A stretch of 64,000 bases of DNA from Rhizobium rosettiformans. GTDB lineage: Bacteria > Pseudomonadota > Alphaproteobacteria > Rhizobiales > Rhizobiaceae. The translations under genes and the position numbers were made by a program. The notes under the pieces were generated by a model. The model saw nothing but the letters and a program-made list of their open reading frames with translations, did not search any database and was not told where the DNA came from. Within the stretch, counting starts at the first letter, position 1; each line of letters begins with the position of its first letter. The DNA lies in NCBI RefSeq assembly GCF_016806065.1, contig NZ_CP032405.1, positions 1,640,001-1,704,000 on the forward strand, in the 5' to 3' direction. Positions 17,699 to 26,548 of the stretch are shown here, piece after piece.

Positions 17699-19504
17699 GT
17701 GAGCAAGGCAGAGAAGAAGCCCGCCACCCAGCCGCGCAAGGCCCGTCGCGGCAATGCCCTGTCACACCGGTTGACCCGGCTCCGCACCCCCGGCGGCGGC
17801 AGTCAGGGAGCGACCAGTCGCGCCTGCGAAGCGGATGCGCGCAACCGCAACGTCGCCCTCGATTGCGGCTGGGGTCGGCTTCTTTTCACGCCGACCTTCG
17901 ACGCCTATCCCGACCTCCTCGAAGCGCTGCGCGAGGAAGCCCCAGATACGCGCGACATCGCCTTTCACGTCGGAGATCCCCATGTCCTGCTCGCCCAGGC
18001 GCCACAGGAGATCTTCCTCGATCCGTCCCATACCTTTAGGCTCGATCTTTCCACCTATCGCGCCGGCGGTCGTCGCCCGAAGGGCGTCACCTTCAGGCGC
18101 TTCTCGTCCGAAAGCGATGCGGCGGGCATCAATGCGGTCTATGCCAGCTGCGGCATGGTCCAGGTGCGCGAGGACTTCTTCGCCGGCGAACGAGACAACC
18201 GCCCCGTCACTTATTTCGTCGCGCAGGACGATCTGACCGGCGAGATTGTCGGAACCGTCACTGGAATCGACCATCACCGGCTGTTCGACGACTCGGAGCG
18301 CGGCGCCTCGCTTTGGTGCCTCGCTGTCCATCCGCAAGCCCGCCAGCCGGGCATCGGCGAGGGCCTTGTGCGCATCCTCGCCGAACATTTCCAGGCGCGG
18401 GGCCTCGCTTATCTCGATCTCTCCGTCCTGCACGACAACGACAAGGCGATCGGTCTCTATGACAAGCTCGGCTTCCGCCGTGTGCCGCTCTTCGCCGTCA
18501 AGCGCAAGAATGCCATCAACGAGAAATTCTTCGCCCAGCCGATCGAGGGCTACGAGGCGCTCAACCCCTATGCCCGCCTGATCGTCGACGAGGCACTCCG
18601 CCGCGGCATTCATGTCGAGGTGACCGACCCCGAAGGCGGCTTTTTCCGGTTGAGCCACGGCGGCCGCAGCATTCATTGCCGCGAAAGCCTCTCGGATCTC
18701 ACCTCTTCGGTCGCCATGTCGATCTGCGACGACAAGGCCGTCACCCGCCGCTTCGCCGAGGCAGCCGGTCTCAGCGTCCCCGAACAGCTTTCCGCCGATG
18801 CCCCGGATGCGGAAAAACAGGCCTTCCTCGAAAAGCACGGCAAGCTGGTTGTGAAGCCCGCCCGGGGAGAACAGGGCAGGGGCATTTCGGTCGGCATCTC
18901 CTCGATGGACGCCCTGCAGGCTGCCATTCGCCAGGCCCGCCAGGTCTGCGACCGGGTTCTCCTGGAAGCCTGTTTCGAAGGGGAGGACCTACGCCTTGTG
19001 GTCATCGACTACAAGCTCGTCGCCGCCGCCGTCCGTCGCCCGCCCCGCGTTGTCGGCGATGGCCGCTCGCCCATCCGCAAGCTGATCGAGCAGCAGTCCC
19101 GCCGCCGCGCTGCTGCAACCGGCGGCGAAAGCCGCATTCCGGTTGATGCCGAGACGAAACGTTGCCTTGCTGAACAGGACCTCGATCTCGACAGCGTGCT
19201 GGAAGAGGGCCGTGAGATCACCGTGCGCAAGGCCGCCAACCTCCACACCGGCGGCACGATCCACGACGTCACGGCCCAGGCACATCCCGATCTCGTCGAT
19301 GCCGCCTGCCGGATTGCCAAGGCCATCAAGATCCCGGTCGTCGGTATCGATTTCATGGTCCACGATCCCGCCAAGCCGGACTATGTCTTCATTGAAGCCA
19401 ATGAGCGGCCCGGGCTTGCCAATCACGAGCCCCAGCCAACGGCCGAGAGCTTCATCCAGCTTTTGTTTCCCGGCAGCCGCGCCCGCGAGCGCCGCAACGC
19501 CTGA
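17699..19504 (+). CDS. ngg: N-acetylglutaminylglutamine synthetase (GNAT + ATP-grasp fusion)
   Basis: Bifunctional enzyme of 601 aa that makes N-acetylglutaminylglutamine in NAGGN synthesis. An N-terminal GNAT acetyltransferase (about residues 110-275, with CLAVHPQARQPGIGEGLVR as the acetyl-CoA loop) is fused to a C-terminal RimK/cyanophycin-synthetase-like ATP-grasp (about residues 330-590, with GKLVVKPARGEQGRGI and a final VGIDFMV...FIEANERPG metal site). The start is GTG, one base after the asnO stop, so the two are coupled. It is the last gene before the bidirectional terminator at 19529-19564. Confidence 0.94.
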   Translation: MSKAEKKPATQPRKARRGNALSHRLTRLRTPGGGSQGATSRACEADARNRNVALDCGWGRLLFTPTFDAYPDLLEALREEAPDTRDIAFHVGDPHVLLAQAPQEIFLDPSHTFRLDLSTYRAGGRRPKGVTFRRFSSESDAAGINAVYASCGMVQVREDFFAGERDNRPVTYFVAQDDLTGEIVGTVTGIDHHRLFDDSERGASLWCLAVHPQARQPGIGEGLVRILAEHFQARGLAYLDLSVLHDNDKAIGLYDKLGFRRVPLFAVKRKNAINEKFFAQPIEGYEALNPYARLIVDEALRRGIHVEVTDPEGGFFRLSHGGRSIHCRESLSDLTSSVAMSICDDKAVTRRFAEAAGLSVPEQLSADAPDAEKQAFLEKHGKLVVKPARGEQGRGISVGISSMDALQAAIRQARQVCDRVLLEACFEGEDLRLVVIDYKLVAAAVRRPPRVVGDGRSPIRKLIEQQSRRRAAATGGESRIPVDAETKRCLAEQDLDLDSVLEEGREITVRKAANLHTGGTIHDVTAQAHPDLVDAACRIAKAIKIPVVGIDFMVHDPAKPDYVFIEANERPGLANHEPQPTAESFIQLLFPGSRARERRNA

Positions 19505-19528
19505 CCACAGAGGTGAAACACAGCCTAT

Positions 19529-19564
19529 GAAAGAGGGGCGGCATTCCGATGCCGCCCCTCTTTC
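19529..19564. terminator. Bidirectional intrinsic terminator after ngg
   Basis: A perfect 16-bp inverted repeat starting GAAAGAGGGGCGGCAT with a 4-base loop (TCCG). It ends in CTTTC on both strands and lies between the convergent ngg and BrkB-family genes, so it can stop transcription from both sides. Confidence 0.9.
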
Positions 19565-19582
19565 AAGAGCACCCCTTCGCCG

Positions 19583-20575
19583 TTAATGCGATTCGCCGAG
19601 CGTGTCGGCCACATGCGCACCCCGCTGACCCATCGGCTGAGCCGGCCCCGTCGTCGTATCCTCGGCCGTCTGATGCTCGAGCTCGGCATTCAGCATAGCC
19701 CCGACAATCAGGATCACCACCGACAGCCAGGCCCAGAACATGAAGCCGATAAAGGTGCCGAGCGCGCCATAGGTCGCGTTGAAGTCGGCGAAATTCTCCA
19801 GATAGAAGGTGAAGCCGAGCGACATGATCATCCAGATAAGCGTGCTCAGCAGCGTGCCCCAGGTCAGCCATCGGAGTTGCGCGTTTTCGCGGCTCGGCCC
19901 GTAGCGATAGATCATCACGGTCCCGAACCAGATAACACCGATCAGGATCGGCCAGCGGATTAGTCCGACCATCATCTCGGCCCGGTCGGACATGAGGACT
20001 ACCGCGATGATCAGCGGCAGGATCGCCAGCGCCGTGACGATGATGGCAAGAATGGCCATGGCCCCGAGCGTAAAGGCGATGGCAAGCAGCGTGGTGTGGA
20101 CGAAACCGCGCTTCTCCGGCTCCTGATAGGCAATATTCATCGCCTCGAAGAGAGCAACCATGCCGTTGCGGGCGCTGAACAGCGAAACGCCGAGACCGAC
20201 GAGAAAACCGGTGCTCAAGGTGCTGTCGTTTTCCTCGGCCAGCGCCTGCAACTGCCCGAGGATCATCGTGACTCCATCGGCGGGCAGCAGTTCGGAGAGG
20301 AAATCGAGTCGACCGGCGATCGTGGTCGGATCGGCAATCAGCCCATAGAGCGACACCAGCGCCGCAAGACCGGGAAAAAGCGACAGCATCACATAGAAGG
20401 ATACGCCGGCCGCTGCCAGCATCACCCGGTCGGATGTCAGGCGCGACAGGACCCTGATGGAAACATCCCACAGGCCCCGCACTGGAATGTCACCGGGACT
20501 GCACGCGTCCCGTCCCCGTTCATCGCGGCTGTGGGAGGCGGTGAGGGTTGGGGATGCAGGTGTCACTGGCGGCAT
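19583..20575 (-). CDS. YihY/virulence factor BrkB family membrane protein
   Basis: Integral inner-membrane protein of 330 aa. About six helices are visible after residue 55, with family blocks AAAGVSFYVMLSLFPGLAAL, LSTGFLVGLGVSLFSARNGM and NFADFNATYGALG. The molecular function of the family is unsettled; the old claim that it is RNase BN was withdrawn. I chose the ATG at 20575 because AAGGAG lies 6-11 bases before it; the frame starting at 20680 would add 35 unconserved residues. It is convergent with ngg and divergent from the hypothetical gene at 20706. Confidence 0.92.
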   Translation of the reverse strand: MPPVTPASPTLTASHSRDERGRDACSPGDIPVRGLWDVSIRVLSRLTSDRVMLAAAGVSFYVMLSLFPGLAALVSLYGLIADPTTIAGRLDFLSELLPADGVTMILGQLQALAEENDSTLSTGFLVGLGVSLFSARNGMVALFEAMNIAYQEPEKRGFVHTTLLAIAFTLGAMAILAIIVTALAILPLIIAVVLMSDRAEMMVGLIRWPILIGVIWFGTVMIYRYGPSRENAQLRWLTWGTLLSTLIWMIMSLGFTFYLENFADFNATYGALGTFIGFMFWAWLSVVILIVGAMLNAELEHQTAEDTTTGPAQPMGQRGAHVADTLGESH

Positions 20576-20705
20576 GTCGGGCTCCTTGCTCTCAAGGAAA
20601 ATGGTCCGCAGGCCGCCATGTTCCCTCACAAGGCGCGAGAAGCAGGGCGGAACCGTATCCGGCCGAGATCGGTTGGACACCCGAGTGTTTCACAGGGAGA
20701 AGACC

Positions 20706-21161
20706 ATGTCCGACAACAACGACCACGAAGTGCCGAACAACCTTCAGCAAGAGGACATTGATCCTCATCTTGCGCAGCCCGTGGAGGTGGCCGCGCGCCG
20801 GTCGGACGCCGCTGCCGCAGAACATGGAATGTCGAAGCATGGCGAACTGCTCAACATCTACCGGCTGGAACCCATCGCCGCGCCGGACGATCCGCGTTGG
20901 GACAATGCCCCCAGCCATGGTGTGGTAACCGTGGCCGCCCGGTCAACGGGCGATGCTCGCCTCGTCGCAGCCTCGCAGGAACTGGACTATATGGAAATCG
21001 ACGCCAAGCCTGCCGAGGACGTCACGACCGGAATGGCAAGTGCCTTCCGCTCGGAGAAACTCTACACGGTCATCGAGATCGCACGGGACAGGCAGGGTCT
21101 CACCCGCGGCCTCATCGAGGGCAAGATCGGCATCGATACTATCCGCCCCGTGCAGATCTGA
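20706..21161 (+). CDS. Hypothetical acidic protein
   Basis: Soluble-looking protein of 151 aa with no signal peptide or membrane segment. It has an acidic, Asn/Gln/Asp-rich N-terminus (about residues 1-25) and a more ordered middle (HGVVTVAARSTGD, LYTVIEIARDRQGL). I do not recognise a family. AGGGAGA lies 6-12 bases before the ATG at 20706, and the reading frame from 20457 overlaps the divergent gene, so the shorter start is preferred. It is flanked by BrkB on one side and convergent ftsK on the other. Confidence 0.7.
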   Translation: MSDNNDHEVPNNLQQEDIDPHLAQPVEVAARRSDAAAAEHGMSKHGELLNIYRLEPIAAPDDPRWDNAPSHGVVTVAARSTGDARLVAASQELDYMEIDAKPAEDVTTGMASAFRSEKLYTVIEIARDRQGLTRGLIEGKIGIDTIRPVQI

Positions 21162-21204
21162 TCGCTGGAAAGCATCGGGCGACAGCGCCTTCGCTGATTG
21201 ACGC

Positions 21205-21230
21205 GGTCGGGGCCTCCATCGACCCCGACC
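21205..21230. terminator. Hairpin between the hypothetical gene and ftsK
   Basis: GGTCGGGG and CCCCGACC pair across a 10-base loop in the 82-bp gap between two convergent genes. No U-run follows on either strand, so termination would be inefficient or Rho-assisted. Confidence 0.35.
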
Positions 21231-21243
21231 AGATCCAATCGTG

Positions 21244-24200
21244 TCAGCCTTCGAAGTCGCCCTCGCTATTCACCTCTCGTCCACCGACAATGATCGCCCG
21301 CTTGCCGACATGGTTGGCAGCCCCCACGATACCTTCCTGCTCCATCCGCTCTACCAGCGAAGCCGCCTTGTTGTAGCCGATGGATAGCCGGCGCTGGATG
21401 TAGGAGGTCGAGCACTTCTTGTCGCGCAGCACAACCTTGACCGCCTTGTCGTAGAGATCGTTGCCGTCCTCTTCGGCCATGGCGCCCTTGTCGAAGACGG
21501 CGGTATCTTCTTCCGGCTCTTCCTCGACCTCATCGGCATCCTCGGTGACGGTGCCCAGATAATCCGGACGGCCCTGCATCTTCAGATGCGCGACGACCTT
21601 CTCGACTTCCTCGTCGGACACGAAGGGACCGTGCACGCGGGCAATGCGGCCACCGCCGACCATGTGCAGCATGTCGCCCTGGCCGAGCAGGTGTTCGGCG
21701 CCCGGTTCACCCAGAATGGTGCGGCTGTCGATCTTCGAGGTCACCTGGAAGGAGACACGGGTCGGGAAGTTCGCCTTGATCGTGCCGGTGATGACGTCGA
21801 CGGAGGGACGCTGGGTCGCCATGATCAGATGGATGCCGGCGGCACGCGCCATCTGCGCCAGCCGCTGGATCGCACCTTCGATCTCCTTGCCGGCGACCAT
21901 CATCAGGTCGGCCATCTCGTCGACCACGACGACGATGTAAGGCATTGGCGAGAGGTCGAGCTCCTGCTCCTCATAGACGATCTCGCCGCTCTGCCGGTCA
22001 AAGCCGGTCTGCACGGAAACGGTGATCGTCTCGCCCTTTTCGCGGGCCTGGGCGGCACGGGCATTGTAGCCGTCGATATTGCGCACGCCGAGGCGGCTCA
22101 TCTTGCGATAGCGATCCTCCATCTCGCGCACCGCCCATTTCAGCGCCATCACGGCCTTCTTCGGGTCGGTGACGACGGGGGTCAAGAGATGCGGGATGCC
22201 GTCATAGACGGAAAGCTCGAGCATCTTCGGATCGACCATGATCAAGCGGCACTCGTCCGGCCGGAACCGATAGAGTAGCGACAGGATCATCGTGTTGATC
22301 GCAACCGATTTGCCCGAACCGGTGGTACCGGCAACGAGCAGATGCGGCATCTTTGCGAGTTCCGCGATCACGGGCTCGCCGCCGATGGTCTTGCCGAGGC
22401 AGACCGGCAGCTTGTAGCGCGTCTCGGCATAGTCAGGCGTCTCGATCAGTTCGCGCAGATAGACCGTCTCACGCACCGGGTTCGGCAGCTCGATGCCGAT
22501 CACGTTGCGGCCGGGCACCACGGCGACACGCGCCGAGAGTGCCGACATCGAGCGGGCGATATCGTCGGAGAGACCGATGACGCGCGAGGACTTCACCCCC
22601 GGCGCCGGCTCGAATTCGTAGAGCGTGACGACAGGGCCGGGGCGCACGTCGATCACCTCGCCCTTGATGCCGAAGTCCTCAAGTACGCTTTCCAGAAGCC
22701 CGGCGCTCTGCTCCAGTGCTTCGGCCGTCATCGTGACGCCGGTCTGAACGGGCGGCATCTGCAGGAAGTCGATATACGGCAGCTCGTATTCGCCTTCGCC
22801 GAGAGCCTCTTGCGCCTTGAATAGGGGCTGGCGTGGCAGGGCGGCGGACATTGGAGCAATCGACGAATGGTTCGCCTGAAGCGGCGCCGGAGCAACGGCC
22901 TCAAGCGGGGCAGCGGTCTCGCTTGCCGCTGCCTGTGCCTGCTGCAATGCGTAGGACTGAGCTGACACCTCCCGATATGCGACTTCCCGATAGAGCGCGA
23001 CGACCGAGCCCGGGGTTGCCTCGAACACCGGCTTGCGCATTGCGATGGCGAGCGGCGGCACTTGCGCAGACACTCCTTCCGGGCTATAGCGCACGACTTC
23101 GGGGCGAACGGGTGAAACGGCCTGAGCTACCGGCATTGCAGCGGTCGCAACCGGCTGTGGCGCAATCTGTTGCGCCTTCTGCGGCGCTGCCTGATTGCTG
23201 GCCTGTGAGACAGGTTGCGCGATCGCCGGACGCGCCATTTCGATCTCCAATGGAGCGTCCACCGGCGCGATCATCGCCTCGAAGAAGATGTGGTCCGACA
23301 GCAGCGCTGCGATTGGCAGACGTTCAGTCTGCGCTTCGGGCACGGCCGCCACGGGTGCTACGGCAGTCACGGCCTCGGGCTGCGTCGGCGACGGATTGGT
23401 CATCTGCGCCCATGCGATAAAGCCCGACGATACAGGCGGCGTTCCGGCCGGAGCCGAGAGAACCGGCTGTACCGGTGCTGAGGCAGCAACCGGTGCCGAA
23501 ACTGGCTCAGGTGTCGCTGTCGCCGGCGGTGTCCGCAGAAACGCATTGCGCACCATGGGCGCGCGCGCCGCGGGGGCTGCCCGCTGGGCGGCAAGCCGTG
23601 CGGCTTCGGCTTGCTGGGCGAGTGACCGCTGCAGATGCGGCGGCACATGGGCTTCGGTCGTCGGTCGAACATTTGTCCCGACGGTCGCAGCCTGCGTGCT
23701 GGCCAGCACGCTGCGCATGCCCTGAACCAGGGGTGCTGGCTGCAAAGGTTGGGGAGCCGGGCCGATCTCGTGTGGCGAAGCGCCGTCCGCTATTGATGCT
23801 TCCCAAGCGGCCTGTTCGGCCTGCTGGCGGGCGAGTTCCCGGCGAAGCTTGTAGGTGAGCGCGCGCGCGCCCACGGCATCCGGCGGCTGCGGCAAGGTCA
23901 CGGAAGCCGGCATGCGTGGTACTTCGGGCTTCGGTGCCGGGACGGGCGCGCCGGTGCGCGGCAATCCGGCATAGGGGACGCTGCTCGCCGCGGACGAGGC
24001 GGGCTTTGCCGGGGCGGGGGCCACGGGCTGGCGTGTCGGCTGATAGGCCTGTCGTGTCGGCGCCTGCGGCATCGCCGGCTGCGGTGCGACCGTGCGTGCA
24101 GGCGGCGCGCTCGGCTGAGCGGCGGGTGCAGGCGTTGGCTCGGCCTTGCCCGGCACGCGGTCGGGCGTACGGGTGAAACGCACATTGGGGCCCAGGACGA

Positions 24201-24330
24201 AGGCCTTCTGCCAGACGGGCGTTTCCTCGCGCCCCTCGATCTGGTCGGCGGCCGACTGATCGGCACCTTCACCCTTGTTGTCCCCTAACTGATTGAGCTG
24301 ATACGCGGAATTTGAACGGGGAGGGTGCAT
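21244..24330 (-). CDS. ftsK: FtsK/SpoIIIE DNA translocase lacking an evident membrane domain
   Basis: Hexameric dsDNA pump for chromosome segregation and dimer resolution, 1028 aa. The N-terminal half (about residues 60-490) is a Pro/Ala/Gln/Val-rich linker. The motor follows: alpha/beta domains from about residue 500, Walker [14 protein letters not shown] near residue 665, Walker [14 protein letters not shown] near residue 802, and a C-terminal gamma winged helix (about 965-1028, with [22 protein letters not shown]) that in relatives reads KOPS sites. The usual four N-terminal helices are missing: the first 60 residues are polar. A second, membrane-bound FtsK may be encoded elsewhere. The ATG at 24330 follows a GGGGAGGG ribosome site. 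Confidence 0.93.
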   Translation of the reverse strand: MHPPRSNSAYQLNQLGDNKGEGADQSAADQIEGREETPVWQKAFVLGPNVRFTRTPDRVPGKAEPTPAPAAQPSAPPARTVAPQPAMPQAPTRQAYQPTRQPVAPAPAKPASSAASSVPYAGLPRTGAPVPAPKPEVPRMPASVTLPQPPDAVGARALTYKLRRELARQQAEQAAWEASIADGASPHEIGPAPQPLQPAPLVQGMRSVLASTQAATVGTNVRPTTEAHVPPHLQRSLAQQAEAARLAAQRAAPAARAPMVRNAFLRTPPATATPEPVSAPVAASAPVQPVLSAPAGTPPVSSGFIAWAQMTNPSPTQPEAVTAVAPVAAVPEAQTERLPIAALLSDHIFFEAMIAPVDAPLEIEMARPAIAQPVSQASNQAAPQKAQQIAPQPVATAAMPVAQAVSPVRPEVVRYSPEGVSAQVPPLAIAMRKPVFEATPGSVVALYREVAYREVSAQSYALQQAQAAASETAAPLEAVAPAPLQANHSSIAPMSAALPRQPLFKAQEALGEGEYELPYIDFLQMPPVQTGVTMTAEALEQSAGLLESVLEDFGIKGEVIDVRPGPVVTLYEFEPAPGVKSSRVIGLSDDIARSMSALSARVAVVPGRNVIGIELPNPVRETVYLRELIETPDYAETRYKLPVCLGKTIGGEPVIAELAKMPHLLVAGTTGSGKSVAINTMILSLLYRFRPDECRLIMVDPKMLELSVYDGIPHLLTPVVTDPKKAVMALKWAVREMEDRYRKMSRLGVRNIDGYNARAAQAREKGETITVSVQTGFDRQSGEIVYEEQELDLSPMPYIVVVVDEMADLMMVAGKEIEGAIQRLAQMARAAGIHLIMATQRPSVDVITGTIKANFPTRVSFQVTSKIDSRTILGEPGAEHLLGQGDMLHMVGGGRIARVHGPFVSDEEVEKVVAHLKMQGRPDYLGTVTEDADEVEEEPEEDTAVFDKGAMAEEDGNDLYDKAVKVVLRDKKCSTSYIQRRLSIGYNKAASLVERMEQEGIVGAANHVGKRAIIVGGREVNSEGDFEG

Positions 24331-24583
24331 CGGAAACCTGAACGCTGGCGGGATACAAGAACGCGAAAACTGAGCTATCTGAGTAGAAAATAAAGGTTAA
24401 CGACCGCTTTCCGTCCGGCAGGAATTTCTAATGCATCGTGGTCTGAATCGGGCTGTTTTGCCCCCGATGCCGCTGTTGCCAAAGCCGAATTTCGCCCCTT
24501 GCCGGAAGATGCGTGGCCCCAAGTTTTTTTCTCGCACCGTGTCTCCGCTCGGGCTATGGACGGGGACGAACAGAAAGCCGGTC

Positions 24584-24976
24584 ATGTCGAAGAAAGAGAA
24601 GCCCAGCCCCCTGAAGAAGCTCCTGAAGGCATGGACGTCAGCAGGTCCTGAGGATCGCCAAGCCTTTCTGGATCTGGTCGCCGCAGAGATGCGGGCCCGC
24701 GCATCGGCCGCCCCCGATCCGTCCGGTGCTGAACCGATTCCCGAAGATGCCGCGGCCCTCATCGCCAATGGCCGGTATCTGCTGCCGTCGACAATCGAGC
24801 GGGTCGAAGCGGTCATGCGCGCTCGAAAACTCTCGCCCTCCGGTGTCATGGCCGAACTCGGCTTCTCCAGCCGCGACGCCTCGCTCACCCGCGCGCTCGC
24901 CATGAAAGCAGCCTTGCGTCTCTCCGTGATCGCGGCACTTGCCGAATGGCTAGCCGCGCATGAAGCGGACGGCTGA
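24584..24976 (+). CDS. Hypothetical protein
   Basis: Protein of 130 aa, soluble. A lysine-rich start (SKKEKPSPLKKLLKAW) is followed by a helical region; the C-terminal 60 residues (RVEAVMRARKLSPSGVMAELGFSSRDASLTRALA) could form a helix-turn-helix-like bundle. No family is recognised. I favour the ATG at 24584; the frame from 24431 would add 51 arginine/proline-rich residues. It is divergent from ftsK and 11 bases before yigZ, with which it is probably cotranscribed. Confidence 0.6.
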   Translation: MSKKEKPSPLKKLLKAWTSAGPEDRQAFLDLVAAEMRARASAAPDPSGAEPIPEDAAALIANGRYLLPSTIERVEAVMRARKLSPSGVMAELGFSSRDASLTRALAMKAALRLSVIAALAEWLAAHEADG

Positions 24977-24987
24977 GGTTCGAGGCC

Positions 24988-25575
24988 ATGCCCTTCACTC
25001 TCGTCGCGCCGGTTGAATTCGTTCAGGACATCAAGAAAAGCCGCTTCATCGGCCAGGGAGCGCCCATTGCCAGCGAGGAGGAGGCGAAAGCCTTCCTCGC
25101 CGCGGTCTCCGATCCCGCCGCCAACCACAATTGCTGGGCCTGGCGCATCGGTCAGGCCTACCGCTTTTCCGATGACGGCGAGCCTTCGGGCACGGCCGGC
25201 AAGCCCATCCTCCAGGCCATCGATGGCCAGGATCTCGATGGTATCCTCGTGGTCGTGACCCGCTTCTTCGGCGGCATCCTGCTCGGCAGTGGCGGGCTGA
25301 TGCGTGCCTATGGCGGAACGGCAGCCCAGATGCTGCGGGCCGCCGAGAAGCGCGAGATCATCCCGATGGTAACAGGCGAATCATCGGTGAACTTCTCGGA
25401 CCTCGCCCTCGTGAAGTCACGGCTCGCCGCGATACCGCACCTCACCTTCGTCGAAAGTTTCACGGCAGAGGGTGTGGATCTCACGGTCACGCTGAGGCAG
25501 GGCGATGAGGATCAGGCGATCCGCCTGGTGCGCGATCTGACCAGCGGCCGTTCAAGTCTGGTCTTTCCAGACTGA
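24988..25575 (+). CDS. YigZ/IMPACT family protein (UPF0029)
   Basis: Protein of 195 aa. The UPF0029 N-terminal domain carries the signature SDDGEPSGTAGKPIL near residues 62-76 and the RFFGGILLGSGGLMRAYGG block; the C-terminal part is the ferredoxin-like DUF1949 type. The E. coli and eukaryotic relatives (YigZ, IMPACT) are linked to ribosome or translation regulation, with no firm enzymatic role. The protein is of typical length. It is convergent with the TPR lipoprotein gene, with 4 bases between stops. Confidence 0.92.
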   Translation: MPFTLVAPVEFVQDIKKSRFIGQGAPIASEEEAKAFLAAVSDPAANHNCWAWRIGQAYRFSDDGEPSGTAGKPILQAIDGQDLDGILVVVTRFFGGILLGSGGLMRAYGGTAAQMLRAAEKREIIPMVTGESSVNFSDLALVKSRLAAIPHLTFVESFTAEGVDLTVTLRQGDEDQAIRLVRDLTSGRSSLVFPD

Positions 25576-25579
25576 AGCC

Positions 25580-26401
25580 TCAGCTCTTCTTTTTCGGCAT
25601 GTCCTGGCTGGAAAGCTGCTTCCAGGAATTCTGCTGGGCGAGCATGCCGCGCAGATATTGCAGATTGGCCGCCGCCTGCTGCGGATCGAGTTCCTGGGCC
25701 GCCAGCTGTTCTGCCTCCTGGAACCGGCCCTGCAGGCCGACCACCAGCGCGAGGTTCTGGCGAACCCGGCTGTCGGCACGGGGCTGCTGCGACGCCTGTC
25801 GCAGATAGTCCTCGGCCGTCTTCAGGTCGCCGGAAAGCACGAAGGACATGCCCATGTTCGACAATACGCTTGGATCGTTCGGCTGCATCTGCAGCGCCAT
25901 GCGGTAACGCGAGCGCGCCTCGCTGGAACGGCCGAGCTGGTCGAGCACGGCCCCTTCTGCCGAGTAGAGCCGCCAGTCAGGGCGGTCGGGTGTCTGCGCC
26001 CGCTGAATGGTGCCGAGTGCCTTTTCCAGCTGCCCCGCCGCAGCCTGCGCCTTGCCGAGCGAGGAGAGCACCTCGCGATCGTTCGGATGGGCAATCGCCA
26101 CCTGCTGCATGACGGCAAGCGCCTGCGTGTTGCGGCCTGTCATCATCAATCCATTGGCATAGGAAAGCCCGGTATTCCGATCCCGCGGGTTGCGGTCATA
26201 GGCCTGGCCGATGCCTTCAACGGCGCGGCTGAGTTGCGGACCGCTGAGCGAATCGAGTTGCTGGCTTGCCTTGGGGATCGAACCGGTTGTCAGCTCCTTC
26301 TTCGCAGAGCCGCAGCCGGTGAGCGTCATCGCCGCCATCACCAGACCTGTCATGGCCACGATCCGCAGATGGTTTGCCGAGCCTGGAATTCGCATGCGCA
26401 T
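25580..26401 (-). CDS. TadD-like tetratricopeptide-repeat lipoprotein
   Basis: Exported lipoprotein of 273 aa. The signal peptide ends in the lipobox LTGCG (Cys at about residue 30). The rest is TPR helices (RNTQALAVMQQVAIAHPNDREVLSSLGKAQ, then three more repeats) from about residue 65 to 240. It matches TadD/CtpI-type proteins of the Tad (Flp) pilus machine, which help the secretin assemble. The other tad genes are not here; a TadG-like gene lies 3.5 kb away on the other strand. Two ATGs (26401 and 26395) are possible. Confidence 0.85.
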   Translation of the reverse strand: MRMRIPGSANHLRIVAMTGLVMAAMTLTGCGSAKKELTTGSIPKASQQLDSLSGPQLSRAVEGIGQAYDRNPRDRNTGLSYANGLMMTGRNTQALAVMQQVAIAHPNDREVLSSLGKAQAAAGQLEKALGTIQRAQTPDRPDWRLYSAEGAVLDQLGRSSEARSRYRMALQMQPNDPSVLSNMGMSFVLSGDLKTAEDYLRQASQQPRADSRVRQNLALVVGLQGRFQEAEQLAAQELDPQQAAANLQYLRGMLAQQNSWKQLSSQDMPKKKS

Positions 26402-26548
26402 GGTGATCGTCCCGAGTTAACTAGTCCCCGCCGCCGCGCCTCGTCCGGGCGGCGCAACCTCCACTCAAGCAATAATCTGTTAACCCTAACGGAGTGTTAA
26501 TCGAGCCCCCACCGATTCTTCAGCCGAATCTCCAGAAAGCGTCTCCCC

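Noticed and set aside
26475..26505. GTTAACCC...GTTAAT as a CtrA site before pepA/tadD-like
   Set aside because: The two TTAA halves are 13 bases apart, not 7, so the consensus is not met.
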